From Planctomycetota bacterium (GTDB lineage: Bacteria; Planctomycetota; Planctomycetia; Gemmatales; Gemmataceae), in the NCBI GenBank assembly GCA_016873095.1, contig VGYC01000021.1:1-57571 (forward strand): a DNA stretch of 57,571 nt, given 5' to 3'. The translations under genes were made by a program, and so were the position numbers. How positions within the stretch are numbered: the stretch's first letter is position 1; every line of letters starts with the position of its first letter. The notes below the pieces were generated by a model. It searched no databases. It had not been told where the DNA came from and saw nothing but the letters and a program-made list of their open reading frames with translations. Positions 8,880-17,356 of this stretch are shown here, in pieces.

Positions 8880-10016
8880 CTAGCGCTTTTCCAGGGAGCG
8901 CCAATCCTGGAACGGGTTGACCACTGCGCGGTCAGCGACGTAATGGTGCACGGTCATCCACGAGAAGCGGCGTTGTTGCGGATCGGCCGGATCGGGCTCC
9001 GGGAAGGCCACGCCATCCGCCTCGGCATAGATGGTGCGGACGACGGCGACTTTGTCGCGGGCCGGTGGCACGAGATCGTAGCCGCTGCTGCGCGTCTGCA
9101 CGAAAAAGGTGTTGTCGCGGAAGCCCGCGGACAGTCGCAGTCGCGCCAGCTCGGCCAGCGCCGACTTGCGGGCCTCGTCGAGCTTGTTGTCCTTCCTGAT
9201 GCGATCAATCATCTGCTTGGTCTCGGACACGTCGAAGCAGACCCAGCCATAGGGCGGCAGGAATGCCTCCAGCTTGCAGTGGGACGGCGAGTTCTTCGGA
9301 TACGGGTTTATGCCGTAGACGATGCGCGTCGGATAACCGAGCGATCGGCCCAGTGCCGTGCACAGACCGTGAAAGTCGCTGCAATGGCCAACCTTTTTCT
9401 CGAGGGCGTGAATGGCGCTCCCCTTGAGCGATGCCTCCGTGTGTGAATAGCCGATCTCGCGGCTAACCCAGTTCATGACGCGGTGCAGCGCGTGTCCGGA
9501 CCGGTCGTCGCCGGCGATGTCGCGGGCCAGCCTGGTGAAACGCTCATTGACCGGAAGGTATTTCTCGCCGCGCAGGAACGGTGCGAAGGCGGCGGGCCAT
9601 TCCTTGACCGGCAGCACCTTGTCCGGTGACACGTTCCAGCGGACTTCGTGAGTCTTGACCGTGAAGCGGTGACGGATGATCTGCGCGCCCTGGGGTGAAT
9701 GAAACTCGAAGTAAGCAAAGCGATTGCCGTAGGTCTTCTCGACGTTGATGCGCGGCACGACCTTCATCGGGAACGTCGTGAAGCGGCTGTCCGTCACCTG
9801 CTGCACCGTGTCGCTGGGCGGCACCGGCATCCACACCTTCAAGATCTTGCACTTGTAGGGCGGCGTGACCACGGCCGACAGGTCGACCTGATATGTCACC
9901 GGATCGCTCAGCGTCCCCTGGCAGGCCTGCTCCGGATCGAGCTTGTTCTTCTCCTGCCCCTGCGCGAATGGAATGCCGAGGCACAGCGCGGACAATGCTA
10001 CTACGTACCGTTTCAA
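8880..10016 (-). CDS. secreted transglutaminase-like cysteine protein
   Basis: A 378-residue protein with an N-terminal signal peptide ending near AQG (residue 20). The transglutaminase-like core shows Cys212 in VGHCSDFHG, His246 in SPSHC and Asp262 in CFDVSE, the expected papain-like triad order. Planctomycetes encode many such extracytoplasmic proteins, which may act as proteases or amidases rather than crosslinkers. The N-terminal ~150 residues form a separate beta-rich region. It sits between the GH3-like gene and the esterase on the same strand. The reaction is not predictable from the sequence. Confidence 0.87.
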   Translation of the reverse strand: MKRYVVALSALCLGIPFAQGQEKNKLDPEQACQGTLSDPVTYQVDLSAVVTPPYKCKILKVWMPVPPSDTVQQVTDSRFTTFPMKVVPRINVEKTYGNRFAYFEFHSPQGAQIIRHRFTVKTHEVRWNVSPDKVLPVKEWPAAFAPFLRGEKYLPVNERFTRLARDIAGDDRSGHALHRVMNWVSREIGYSHTEASLKGSAIHALEKKVGHCSDFHGLCTALGRSLGYPTRIVYGINPYPKNSPSHCKLEAFLPPYGWVCFDVSETKQMIDRIRKDNKLDEARKSALAELARLRLSAGFRDNTFFVQTRSSGYDLVPPARDKVAVVRTIYAEADGVAFPEPDPADPQQRRFSWMTVHHYVADRAVVNPFQDWRSLEKR

Positions 10017-10134
10017 GATGACATCCCCTGCTGGCGTGATCAGCCGTATGCAACCGCGGCCAGAATCGCCGCGATGGTGTAGACGGACCAGAAGTCGCCG
10101 CCATTCGGTCCAGGTGGGACGTGGCCTGCAGTTC

Positions 10135-11823
10135 CTAGGCGAGGACTTCCTCTTCCACGGCTATGGTATTGCGAAACGCCGCGTCGGCGATCAGGCAGGG
10201 GTGCTTGTACTGTTCCAGGGTACCGCCGGAGCGCGCGAGGCGCTGCCGATCCCAGTGCTGCCAGGCGCCCGGCGGCAGCAGCATCAGCCGCACCGGGCCA
10301 AGCCGGCGGCTGTCACGCTTGGCGGCATATTCGACATTCACCCGCGCCAGGCGATCTTCCAGCGCCTGGGCCAGCCGCTGTCCTTGCTCGCGGTCGGCGA
10401 GGTCGCCGCGCTCCAGGAACAGCCCGTAGTAGGGCAGTTCGTCGTCCCAGCATGGAGCCAGACTGTATGTCGACAGCGCCATGTTCAGGTCGGCCAAGGA
10501 GTCGGCCATGGCGCCGGCAACGTGATACTCCGACAGCTTTTCGCCGGTGATGTTCGCGAAGTGCGAGCCCTTGCTCAAGAACTCGATGAGCGGCGTCTGG
10601 TTGTGGAAGCCGGTGACGCGGACGACGTCGTGGATGTGATAGCGATAGAGCCCGTATGCCGTCGTCGGCAGGATGAAGTACGTCTTGCCTTCCTGCAACT
10701 CATGGGCGCCAAGTACCGTGGGGTGCGGCGAGTCGCCCTCGCTTTCCGGGATGAACTCGAAGAAGTGTGTGGTGATGTCGAGGACGCCGCTGGGAGTGGC
10801 ATCGTCCATCGGGATGGTCATGCGGCCTTCGCTGGCGATCAGGCCGACGTCGCGGATGGGAGTGGCGCCATAATACTTGGGGAAGTGCCGCAGGTAATAG
10901 CCGACGCTGCCGCCCGTCCAGTTGCCGATGACGCAGTCCGTGGCCCAGTAATCGCGGGGATACAGCGTCCCGGTACGGCGCGCGATATCCTCGAGCTGAC
11001 GGGCTCGTTCCGGGTGGCGCTTGCCGAGACGACGCGCCAGGGCAGCGCGGACCTCGCCGGGGATGTCGAAGCGGTCGCTGAGCGTGCCGTCGTGGATATC
11101 GCGGATCAGAGATTCCTTCTCGAGGTCGCCGGCACGGGCCAGGTTCACGAGCGTGCTCGGATTGGCGGCGACGATCATGCCCACGCGCCGCGGCATGCTG
11201 AGCCGCAGCACCAGGTAATACTTCGCCGCCGGGTCCTTCACCTTGCCCACGCAGCCGGGGACGCAATACAGCCAGCGAATGAGCCGCCACTGCATGGTGG
11301 CCGTCAACCCGGTGACACTGCCGCACGGGATGCCCGCCTCGGTCGTGAATTCTTGCCAGTCGCTGGAAAGCTGCACGATCGGGCGAAAGATGATCTCGCG
11401 GTGATCGCGGAACGTCTTCAAGCCCCAGATGTTCCAGCCGCGGCGGTAGTCGGCGAGGTAGCGCGGCGTGACGGGAATGAACTTCCGCGACGCCGTCGTC
11501 CCGGAGGTCATGGCGAACATGTGCACCTTGCTCTCGTTGAGCAGAGCGTTGAATTCGCCCTTGCCGACGCGTGTGATGTATGGCTCGAGATACTCGTAGG
11601 TCAGCACCGGCACGTTGCGGCGAAAGTCGGCCAGCGTGCGCATGTCGCCAAAGTGGTGACGGCGTCCAAAATCGGTGCCCGCCTGGTGAGCAAGAATGCC
11701 GCGCAGCAAGGCGTCTTGCATCTCGCGTGGATGATGCGTGGCATGCTCGAAGGCGTTGAGCTTCCGCCTGACGGGAAACGCCACCAGCTTGCCGACGACC
11801 TTGCGTAAGAGCCAGCGCATCAT
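10135..11823 (-). CDS. GH3 (auxin-responsive promoter) family adenylating enzyme-like protein
   Basis: A 562-residue member of the GH3 family. In plants these ANL-superfamily enzymes adenylate carboxylic acids and conjugate them to amino acids; bacterial members are mostly uncharacterised. Recognisable segments are the phosphate-binding loop MFAMTSGTTASRKFIPVTPRY near residue 110, the aromatic stretch YGLYRYHIHDVVRVTGF, and TGEKLSE before the C-terminal domain. Two adjacent ATGs (11823 and 11820) are possible starts; upstream in-frame codons read through non-family sequence. The 282 bases between this gene and the divergent DUF1080 gene show no clear motif beyond the latter's Shine-Dalgarno. 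Confidence 0.85.
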   Translation of the reverse strand: MMRWLLRKVVGKLVAFPVRRKLNAFEHATHHPREMQDALLRGILAHQAGTDFGRRHHFGDMRTLADFRRNVPVLTYEYLEPYITRVGKGEFNALLNESKVHMFAMTSGTTASRKFIPVTPRYLADYRRGWNIWGLKTFRDHREIIFRPIVQLSSDWQEFTTEAGIPCGSVTGLTATMQWRLIRWLYCVPGCVGKVKDPAAKYYLVLRLSMPRRVGMIVAANPSTLVNLARAGDLEKESLIRDIHDGTLSDRFDIPGEVRAALARRLGKRHPERARQLEDIARRTGTLYPRDYWATDCVIGNWTGGSVGYYLRHFPKYYGATPIRDVGLIASEGRMTIPMDDATPSGVLDITTHFFEFIPESEGDSPHPTVLGAHELQEGKTYFILPTTAYGLYRYHIHDVVRVTGFHNQTPLIEFLSKGSHFANITGEKLSEYHVAGAMADSLADLNMALSTYSLAPCWDDELPYYGLFLERGDLADREQGQRLAQALEDRLARVNVEYAAKRDSRRLGPVRLMLLPPGAWQHWDRQRLARSGGTLEQYKHPCLIADAAFRNTIAVEEEVLA

Positions 11824-12105
11824 GATTTGATTAGCTGCCTTGGGAGGCACTTCCTGTGTCTTCTGGGGGCGAGGCCTGCCAATCAGATTATTCCTCACAT
11901 TTTCCGGATTCGCGCGAGCCTTTGGCAAGGTTGCCAGAAGTTTCGTGTAGAAATCCGTCCCATTTCTCGCACAGACCCCCCTGAACGAATCTCCGGAATC
12001 GTCCGCCACTCCCGCGTTATTGTACGAGACGAGCGCCCATCCCCTGGGCTTGGCGTCGTTTTCTTCGTAGGGTAACGCCGCCTGCACTCAAAAGGAGACG
12101 AGATC

Positions 12106-12825
12106 ATGCGCGCATGCACCCTGGCGATCTTGCTGACGGCCACGCCGCTGGCGCTGGCTCAGTACGGCGACATCAACGACGTGAAGCTGCTGAAGCCGGA
12201 GGACAAGGTCGATCAGCCGAGCCAGAAGCCGCCCAGGGGAGCCATCGTCCTCTTCGATGGCAAGTCGCTCGCCGGCTGGGTGAAGGCCCGCAAGAACGAG
12301 CCGGCGGCCTGGAAGCTGCTCAAGGACATCGGCGCGATGCAGGTCTCCGGCGGCGGCGACATCATGACCAAGGATACCTTTCCTGGGCCGTTCCACCTTC
12401 ACGTCGAGTTCCGCGTCCCGTACATGCCGAATGCCCGGGGGCAGGGCCGTGGCAACAGCGGCGTCTACACTCACGGCCGCTACGAGGTGCAGATCCTCGA
12501 CAGCTATGGCCTCAAGAGCGACAGCCACGATTGCGGCGGCATCTACGAGATCGCCAGGCCGCTCGTCAATGCTTGCAAGGCGCCCACCGTCTGGCAAAGC
12601 TACGACATCGACTTCACACCGCCGGCCTGCGAGAACGGCAAGAAGACCGCCCCGGGCACCATCACCGTCCGCCACAACGGCACGCTGATCCACGACAAGG
12701 TCAAGCTCACTCTCGACAACACTCGTTCCGGCCTGGGCGGAGACCCCTGCACGCCCGGCCCCATCATGCTCCAGGACCACGGCAATCCGGTGCAATACCG
12801 CAACATCTGGCTGCTGCCGAAGTAG
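12106..12825 (+). CDS. DUF1080 (3-keto-disaccharide hydrolase/LamG-like) secreted protein
   Basis: A 239-residue protein with a short signal peptide (residues 1-18, ending ALALA). The DUF1080 fold follows: IVLFDGKSLAGW opens the domain near residue 46, and GNSGVYTHGRYEVQILDSYG is the characteristic central segment. The family is a concanavalin-like beta-sandwich and is abundant in planctomycetes; some members cleave 3-keto-glycosides. The ATG follows AAAGGAG. It is 59 bases upstream of the nucleoside hydrolase gene on the same strand, suggesting a joint role in scavenging glycosidic compounds outside the cytoplasm. The substrate is unproven. Confidence 0.9.
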   Translation: MRACTLAILLTATPLALAQYGDINDVKLLKPEDKVDQPSQKPPRGAIVLFDGKSLAGWVKARKNEPAAWKLLKDIGAMQVSGGGDIMTKDTFPGPFHLHVEFRVPYMPNARGQGRGNSGVYTHGRYEVQILDSYGLKSDSHDCGGIYEIARPLVNACKAPTVWQSYDIDFTPPACENGKKTAPGTITVRHNGTLIHDKVKLTLDNTRSGLGGDPCTPGPIMLQDHGNPVQYRNIWLLPK

Positions 12826-12884
12826 GCATTTCGGGCTTCCCGGCCGGCTCCAGGCGAGCAGCGGCGGATCACGGAGTCGCAGTC

Positions 12885-14831
12885 ATGTCACACGCCATAC
12901 TGTTGCTTGCCCTGTGCCAGCCGTGTGCTGCTGGCTGCGACAAGGCCAGCTCGCCGACGCCCGTACTGCTCGACACGGACATCGGCTCCGACATCGACGA
13001 CGCCTTTGCGCTCGCACTGGTGCTCGCCAGTCCGGAACTGGATTTGCGTGGCGTGACCACGGTCAGCGGCGACACGCACGCGCGGGCAATGATGGTCTGC
13101 GCCTGGCTCAGCCGGATTGGCCGCAACGACGTGCCGGTAGCGGCAGGAAAGCCCCCGCAACCGGCGTGCGCCATCGCCGGGCAGATTCAGTACGTGCGGC
13201 ACCCGGCCGTCATCTTCAACCGCACCAGCAAGCCTGCCAGGCAAGGCGCGGTGGCTCTGCTGCATCAGCAACTCAAGAAGCAGCCGGGGCAAACGATCCT
13301 GGCTCTCGGCCCGCTCACCAACATTGCCGCCCTGCTGCGCGAGCATCCGGAGTGCAAGCCGTGGATCCAGCGCATTGTCCTGATGGGCGGTTCGCTGCGC
13401 GCTGGCTACGACGGCAAGCCCGGCAGGGTGGCGGAGTACAACATCAAGACCGACATTGCCGCGGCCCGCGCCGTCTTCAGATCGGGGGTTCCGCTGCTTG
13501 TCGTGCCGCTGGACGTGACGGCGCAGCTCAGGCTTGGCGAGGCGGAGCGCAGCAAGATCTTCGCCGCCGGCGGTCTGTCCAACCAGCAGTTGCAGTGCCT
13601 GTACCAGCTCTGGGATCAGGAGACGCCGATACTGTTCGACCCGGCCGCCGTCGCCCTTTGCATCGATGAAAAACACTTCAAGCTCCGGCGCATGCTGCTC
13701 GATGTGGACGACGACGGAATGACACATATCGGCCTGGCCAGACCCAATGCTCGACTGGCGTTTGAGATCAAGGAGAAGGAGTTCCTTGCCTGGTTCACGG
13801 ACAGGCTGGCGCGACCCGTGAAGAGTCGTCCGGCGCAGGCACCGGTCAACGTCGCAACGTTGCTGCCGCGCGGCAACATGCCGAAGCGCGTCCACGTCTG
13901 CGAGGACTTCGATACCGACATCGAGCGGCGCTGGTGGATGAGCGGCAAGCGCGAGACCAAGAACCTCCCGCCGGGGCGAAGCGCCTGTCGCGGAGTGCTC
14001 ACGCAGGACTTCGACGACCGCATGGGCGATATGAAGGCGATGTACACGGCCGTCATCTTCAATCCTGTCCCCGGCCCGCCCATGGGCCCGAGGACACGAC
14101 TCAGCTTCCGTTATTACCTGAAAGGCAGCGACACGCTCCGCGTGCAGATCTACAGCCTGACCAATGGCTACCATCGCCACCTCACCTTGACCAGGCTGCC
14201 GCAAGGGGCCTGGCACGAGGCCACCGTGGACATGACCGTGGCCCGGCGGCCGGATGGCAGCGGCAAGGCCCTTGCCGAAAACGAACGCATCGACGACATC
14301 CAGTTCTATACCGACCCGACCGCCGAGCTGATCATTTCCGATATCGTCCTGTACGAGGCGGCCGAACCGGACGAGAAACGGCCCTTCCCGACACGTCTGC
14401 ACTTCACCGGCTGGTTCGACACCGGCAAGCAGGGCAAGGAATGGCCCGGCGACTTCGACATCGTTGCCCACAAGCCGCCGCGGACCTGGAAGTGTGCCCG
14501 CTCGGTGAAGCGCGACGACCGGAGCGCGTGGATCCGGCTGGATCTGCGCGGTCCGCGGCCGGTGGGTGCGAATCCCAGATTGTTCTTTCGCTATCATCTG
14601 GCTGGAGCCGACCGGATGGAAGTCGTGCTCGTCAATCGTACTACCAGGGCTCGCGTTGCCATGACGCTGAAGGCAGCAGACAGCCGCGACTGGGCGCAGA
14701 CCACGATGCACTTTGCACGCGTGCCCGGCACGGTCGACGAGATCCACTTTCTTGTGCCGGCGGATGCGGTTCTGCAAGTCGATGACGTGCTGCTGTATTC
14801 GGAGATTCCGCCTGCGCGAGCCGGTTCCTGA
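12885..14831 (+). CDS. nucleoside hydrolase fused to two C-terminal beta-rich modules
   Basis: A 648-residue protein. Residues about 25-325 are an inosine/uridine-preferring nucleoside hydrolase domain: the calcium-binding motif is DTDIGSDIDD (30-39), with LGPLTNIAALL and VLMGGSL further on. Residues about 335-490 and 498-645 are two mutually similar modules (paired Arg-Leu-x-Phe-x-Tyr and W-x-(E/Q)-(A/T)-T features, ending in 'DIVLYE' and 'DVLLYS') resembling carbohydrate-binding beta-sandwiches. The N-terminus is hydrophobic and Cys-rich, possibly a signal or lipoprotein peptide. Ordinary nucleoside hydrolases are about 310-350 residues, so the tail is an addition. The ATG at 12885 begins where family similarity starts. 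The module identity is inferred. Confidence 0.85.
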   Translation: MSHAILLLALCQPCAAGCDKASSPTPVLLDTDIGSDIDDAFALALVLASPELDLRGVTTVSGDTHARAMMVCAWLSRIGRNDVPVAAGKPPQPACAIAGQIQYVRHPAVIFNRTSKPARQGAVALLHQQLKKQPGQTILALGPLTNIAALLREHPECKPWIQRIVLMGGSLRAGYDGKPGRVAEYNIKTDIAAARAVFRSGVPLLVVPLDVTAQLRLGEAERSKIFAAGGLSNQQLQCLYQLWDQETPILFDPAAVALCIDEKHFKLRRMLLDVDDDGMTHIGLARPNARLAFEIKEKEFLAWFTDRLARPVKSRPAQAPVNVATLLPRGNMPKRVHVCEDFDTDIERRWWMSGKRETKNLPPGRSACRGVLTQDFDDRMGDMKAMYTAVIFNPVPGPPMGPRTRLSFRYYLKGSDTLRVQIYSLTNGYHRHLTLTRLPQGAWHEATVDMTVARRPDGSGKALAENERIDDIQFYTDPTAELIISDIVLYEAAEPDEKRPFPTRLHFTGWFDTGKQGKEWPGDFDIVAHKPPRTWKCARSVKRDDRSAWIRLDLRGPRPVGANPRLFFRYHLAGADRMEVVLVNRTTRARVAMTLKAADSRDWAQTTMHFARVPGTVDEIHFLVPADAVLQVDDVLLYSEIPPARAGS

Positions 14832-14854
14832 AAGACAGAACCCCGCCAGGCCGG

Positions 14855-14885
14855 TTGGAATCGCGGCGTGACTTTGCTGTATAAT
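14855..14885 (+). promoter_or_regulatory. putative promoter of the DUF1501 gene
   Basis: A perfect -10 TATAAT (14880-14885) is preceded by TTGGAA (14855-14860) at a rather long 19-base spacing. The start site would leave a leader of about 38 bases before the ATG at 14930. The hexamer stands out in GC-rich DNA. Confidence 0.45.
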
Positions 14886-14929
14886 CCTACTTGTGACGTG
14901 GCGAGTACAGCGCAAGAGGGCATGCGACA

Positions 14930-16258
14930 ATGCTGACATTGACTGGTGACGCAAGACGCTACTGCGACGGCATCAGCCGGCGTTCTTTCCTGCGCATCGG
15001 CGCGCTCGCCATGGGCGGGTTGAGCATGCCATCTCTGCTACAAGCGGAGCAGCAGGCCGGGCGGCGATCGCACAAGGCCGTCATCATGGTCTATCTGTCC
15101 GGCGGGCTGGCACACCAGGATTCCTTCGACTTGAAGCCGGAGGCGCCGCGCGAGATCGCCGGCGAGTTTCGGCCCATCGCCACGCGGGTGCCCGGCATCC
15201 ACGTCGGCGAGCACCTGCCCCGTCTGGCCCGCATGATGGATCGGCTGAATATCGTCCGCTCCATCGTCGGCCTGCGCGACGAGCATTCCAGCTATCAGAC
15301 GCTCACCGGCTACACGATGGACCTGGCCCGCCGCGAGGGCAAGCCCAACGCCTGCTCGGTGGTGACGCGCGTGCTCGGTCGGACCGCGGCCACCGTGCCG
15401 GCCTACGTCGATCTCTTTCCCACCATGCAGCATCGCCCCTACAACATTCCCGGCCCCGGCTTCACCGGCCCGGCCTGCGCCGGCGCCAAGGTCGAGGGCG
15501 ACAACCTGTCCGTGATGCGGCTGCGCGATTTCACGCTCGGCCAGTTCCACGACCGCCGCCGCTTGCTCCGCGACATGGATAGCTTGCGCCACAGCCTCGA
15601 CAACCTGCCCATCGAACGCATGGACAACTCCTACCGGCAGGCCTACGAGGTGCTGACCTCGCAACGGCTGGTCGAGGCCCTCGACGTGGAGCGCGAGCCG
15701 CGCGCCGTCCGCGATGCTTATGGCCACGGCTCGCCGCGCCACCAGGGAGACGGGGCGCCGCTGTGGAACGATCAGCTTCTCATCGCGCGGCGGCTGGTCG
15801 AGACCGGCGTCCGCTGCGTAACGGTCGCCTATGGCTTCTGGGATACGCACGGCGGCAACTTCAATCATCTGCGCAGCAACCTGCCGGTGTTCGATCGCGG
15901 CATTGCCGCGCTGGTGGATGACTTGCACGTGCGCGGCCTGGACAGGGACGTGAGCGTCGTGGTGTGGGGCGAGTTCGGCCGCACGCCGCGCATCAACCGC
16001 GACGCCGGCCGCGACCACTGGGCCCCCGTCAATTGCGCCCTGCTCGCCGGCGGCGGCATGCGCAGCGGGCAGGTCATCGGCGCCACCGACAAGATCGGCG
16101 CCTTCGCCAATCAGCGACCCGTTCACTACCGCGACATTCTGGCCACGCTCTACCACAATCTCGGCATCGACCCGCACACCGTGGTCCGCGACCTGCTCGA
16201 CCGCCCGGTGCACATCCTGCCGGATGATGCGCGGCCGGTGCGTGAACTGTGTGGCTAG
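14930..16258 (+). CDS. DUF1501 protein with Tat signal
   Basis: A 442-residue DUF1501 protein of the alkaline-phosphatase/sulfatase-like superfamily. The twin-arginine signal SRRSFLRIGALAMGG lies at residues 16-30, implying folded export. Family segments include VYLSGGLAHQDSFDLKPEAP near residue 50, VTVAYGFWDTHGGNFNHL in the middle and VWGEFGRTPRINRDAGRDHW (20 residues) late. In planctomycetes these proteins usually pair with PSCyt1/DUF1549/DUF1553 proteins; this copy lies instead next to the nucleoside hydrolase. Activity of the family has not been settled. It converges with the DUF2064 gene. Confidence 0.93.
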   Translation: MLTLTGDARRYCDGISRRSFLRIGALAMGGLSMPSLLQAEQQAGRRSHKAVIMVYLSGGLAHQDSFDLKPEAPREIAGEFRPIATRVPGIHVGEHLPRLARMMDRLNIVRSIVGLRDEHSSYQTLTGYTMDLARREGKPNACSVVTRVLGRTAATVPAYVDLFPTMQHRPYNIPGPGFTGPACAGAKVEGDNLSVMRLRDFTLGQFHDRRRLLRDMDSLRHSLDNLPIERMDNSYRQAYEVLTSQRLVEALDVEREPRAVRDAYGHGSPRHQGDGAPLWNDQLLIARRLVETGVRCVTVAYGFWDTHGGNFNHLRSNLPVFDRGIAALVDDLHVRGLDRDVSVVVWGEFGRTPRINRDAGRDHWAPVNCALLAGGGMRSGQVIGATDKIGAFANQRPVHYRDILATLYHNLGIDPHTVVRDLLDRPVHILPDDARPVRELCG

Positions 16259-16280
16259 TACCGGCCGGCGACGCGTCGGC

Positions 16281-16970
16281 TCAGCTTGATCCTGGTGCCG
16301 CGGCTGTGGGCAAACGGGATAGCAGCCGTTCGGTGTCGGGAATCAGCGGATCACCGCCGGCGCGGCGGATGGCCGCCACGTGGCCACGAAGCATCTCCCA
16401 GTCCGTCTCCGAATCGATGTCGTACCAGGGTGGCAGGAGCGAGAGGCGGCACTCACGGGGCAGGCGCGCGATGGTCTGAGCCAGGACGGCGGCGGCGCCC
16501 CAATCGATGCCCTGGAAAATGACAGCGCTCGAGCGGCGCAGGCCGATGAGGTAGTAGCCGCCGTCAGTGGCCGGGCCGAGCACGACATCGGCCCTGTCGA
16601 GTTCGTCGAACGCCTGGTCAACGAAGGCTGTCGGCAAGGTCGGACTGTCCGTGCCGATGACCACGACGTGCCGACTGCCAGAGTCCAAGCGGCCGTCGAC
16701 GAAGCGCTGCAACCGTTGCCCGAGATCGCCATCACCCTGCGGCGCCAGCGCGTAGCAATCAGCCGCCAGGGATTGAAAGTAGGCAGCGGCACTCGTCGGA
16801 CTGAATACCAGAAAGCGCTCGGCACGGACCGCGGCCATGCGGCGGAGCGTGTCGCGGAGGAAGGCGTCGGCAACGTGCGCGGCTCCATCCGGCGACAGCG
16901 CAGCGGCGAGTCGGGTTTTCACCTGGCCGGGACGCGGTTCCTTGGCAAATACTCCCAGGGTTCTACACAT
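16281..16970 (-). CDS. DUF2064 / TIGR04282-type nucleotide-sugar-transferase-fold protein
   Basis: A 229-residue protein of the DUF2064 family (rSAM/selenodomain-associated transferase 1), a GT-A-like nucleotidyl/glycosyl transferase fold. Diagnostic segments are GVFAKEPRPGQVKTRLAAAL at the N-terminus, VVIGTDSPTLP near residue 105 and LGPATDGGYYLIGLR near residue 130. The ATG at 16970 begins exactly at the conserved N-terminal strand; an upstream in-frame start would add 18 unconserved residues. Substrates are unknown. It is divergent from the small basic protein gene. Confidence 0.85.
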   Translation of the reverse strand: MCRTLGVFAKEPRPGQVKTRLAAALSPDGAAHVADAFLRDTLRRMAAVRAERFLVFSPTSAAAYFQSLAADCYALAPQGDGDLGQRLQRFVDGRLDSGSRHVVVIGTDSPTLPTAFVDQAFDELDRADVVLGPATDGGYYLIGLRRSSAVIFQGIDWGAAAVLAQTIARLPRECRLSLLPPWYDIDSETDWEMLRGHVAAIRRAGGDPLIPDTERLLSRLPTAAAPGSS

Positions 16971-17011
16971 GAAGTCCACGCTTTCTGGCGAAATGACGGC
17001 GCCCCGCCCGC

Positions 17012-17040
17012 TTGCCCGCCGCAACTTCCTTCGCTATCAT
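17012..17040 (+). promoter_or_regulatory. promoter of the small basic protein gene
   Basis: TTGCCC (17012-17017), a 17-base spacer and TATCAT (17035-17040) form a reasonable sigma-70-type promoter. The leader would be about 28 bases and contains the Shine-Dalgarno AAAGGGAT before the ATG at 17075. Confidence 0.5.
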
Positions 17041-17074
17041 GCCATTTTGCATTCACGAATGAAAGGGATAGGCG

Positions 17075-17323
17075 ATGGGAGCTCGACGCATTCGTAAGAA
17101 CCAGCGCAAGGTGGACATGGCCCTGTCTCGTCTTGTCAACGGTGAGATCAAGGTCAAGGAACGCGCCCGCCGCGACGCCCGCATGCGGCTGGCCGTCAAG
17201 AAGGGCAAGCTCCCCTACACTCCGGTCATCATGAGCTGGCTCAGCGTCAAGATAGACAAGCCCGGCCGTCTCATCACGCAGGCGGACGTCGACAAGCTGC
17301 TGGCCGAGCCGGCCAAGGCGTGA
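17075..17323 (+). CDS. small very basic protein of unknown function
   Basis: An 82-residue protein, strongly basic over its first half (repeated Arg/Lys such as ARRIRKNQRK and KERARRDARMRLAVKKGK), with a more hydrophobic second half (SWLSVKIDKPGRLITQADVDKLL). It has its own promoter-like sequence, a good Shine-Dalgarno (AAAGGGAT) and an ATG, which support it being real despite its size. No catalytic motif or zinc ligand is present. The composition suggests nucleic-acid or ribosome binding, but this is only inference. I do not recognise the family. Confidence 0.7.
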   Translation: MGARRIRKNQRKVDMALSRLVNGEIKVKERARRDARMRLAVKKGKLPYTPVIMSWLSVKIDKPGRLITQADVDKLLAEPAKA

Positions 17324-17356
17324 CGACAAGCTGCTGGCAAGTCTCAGGATCCAGGC

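Noticed and set aside
9943-11808. A 621-codon plus-strand frame
   Set aside because: It is the antisense shadow of the GH3-like gene and the start of the transglutaminase-like gene.
12888-14954. A 688-codon minus-strand frame
   Set aside because: It is antisense to the nucleoside hydrolase fusion, whose motifs are clear.
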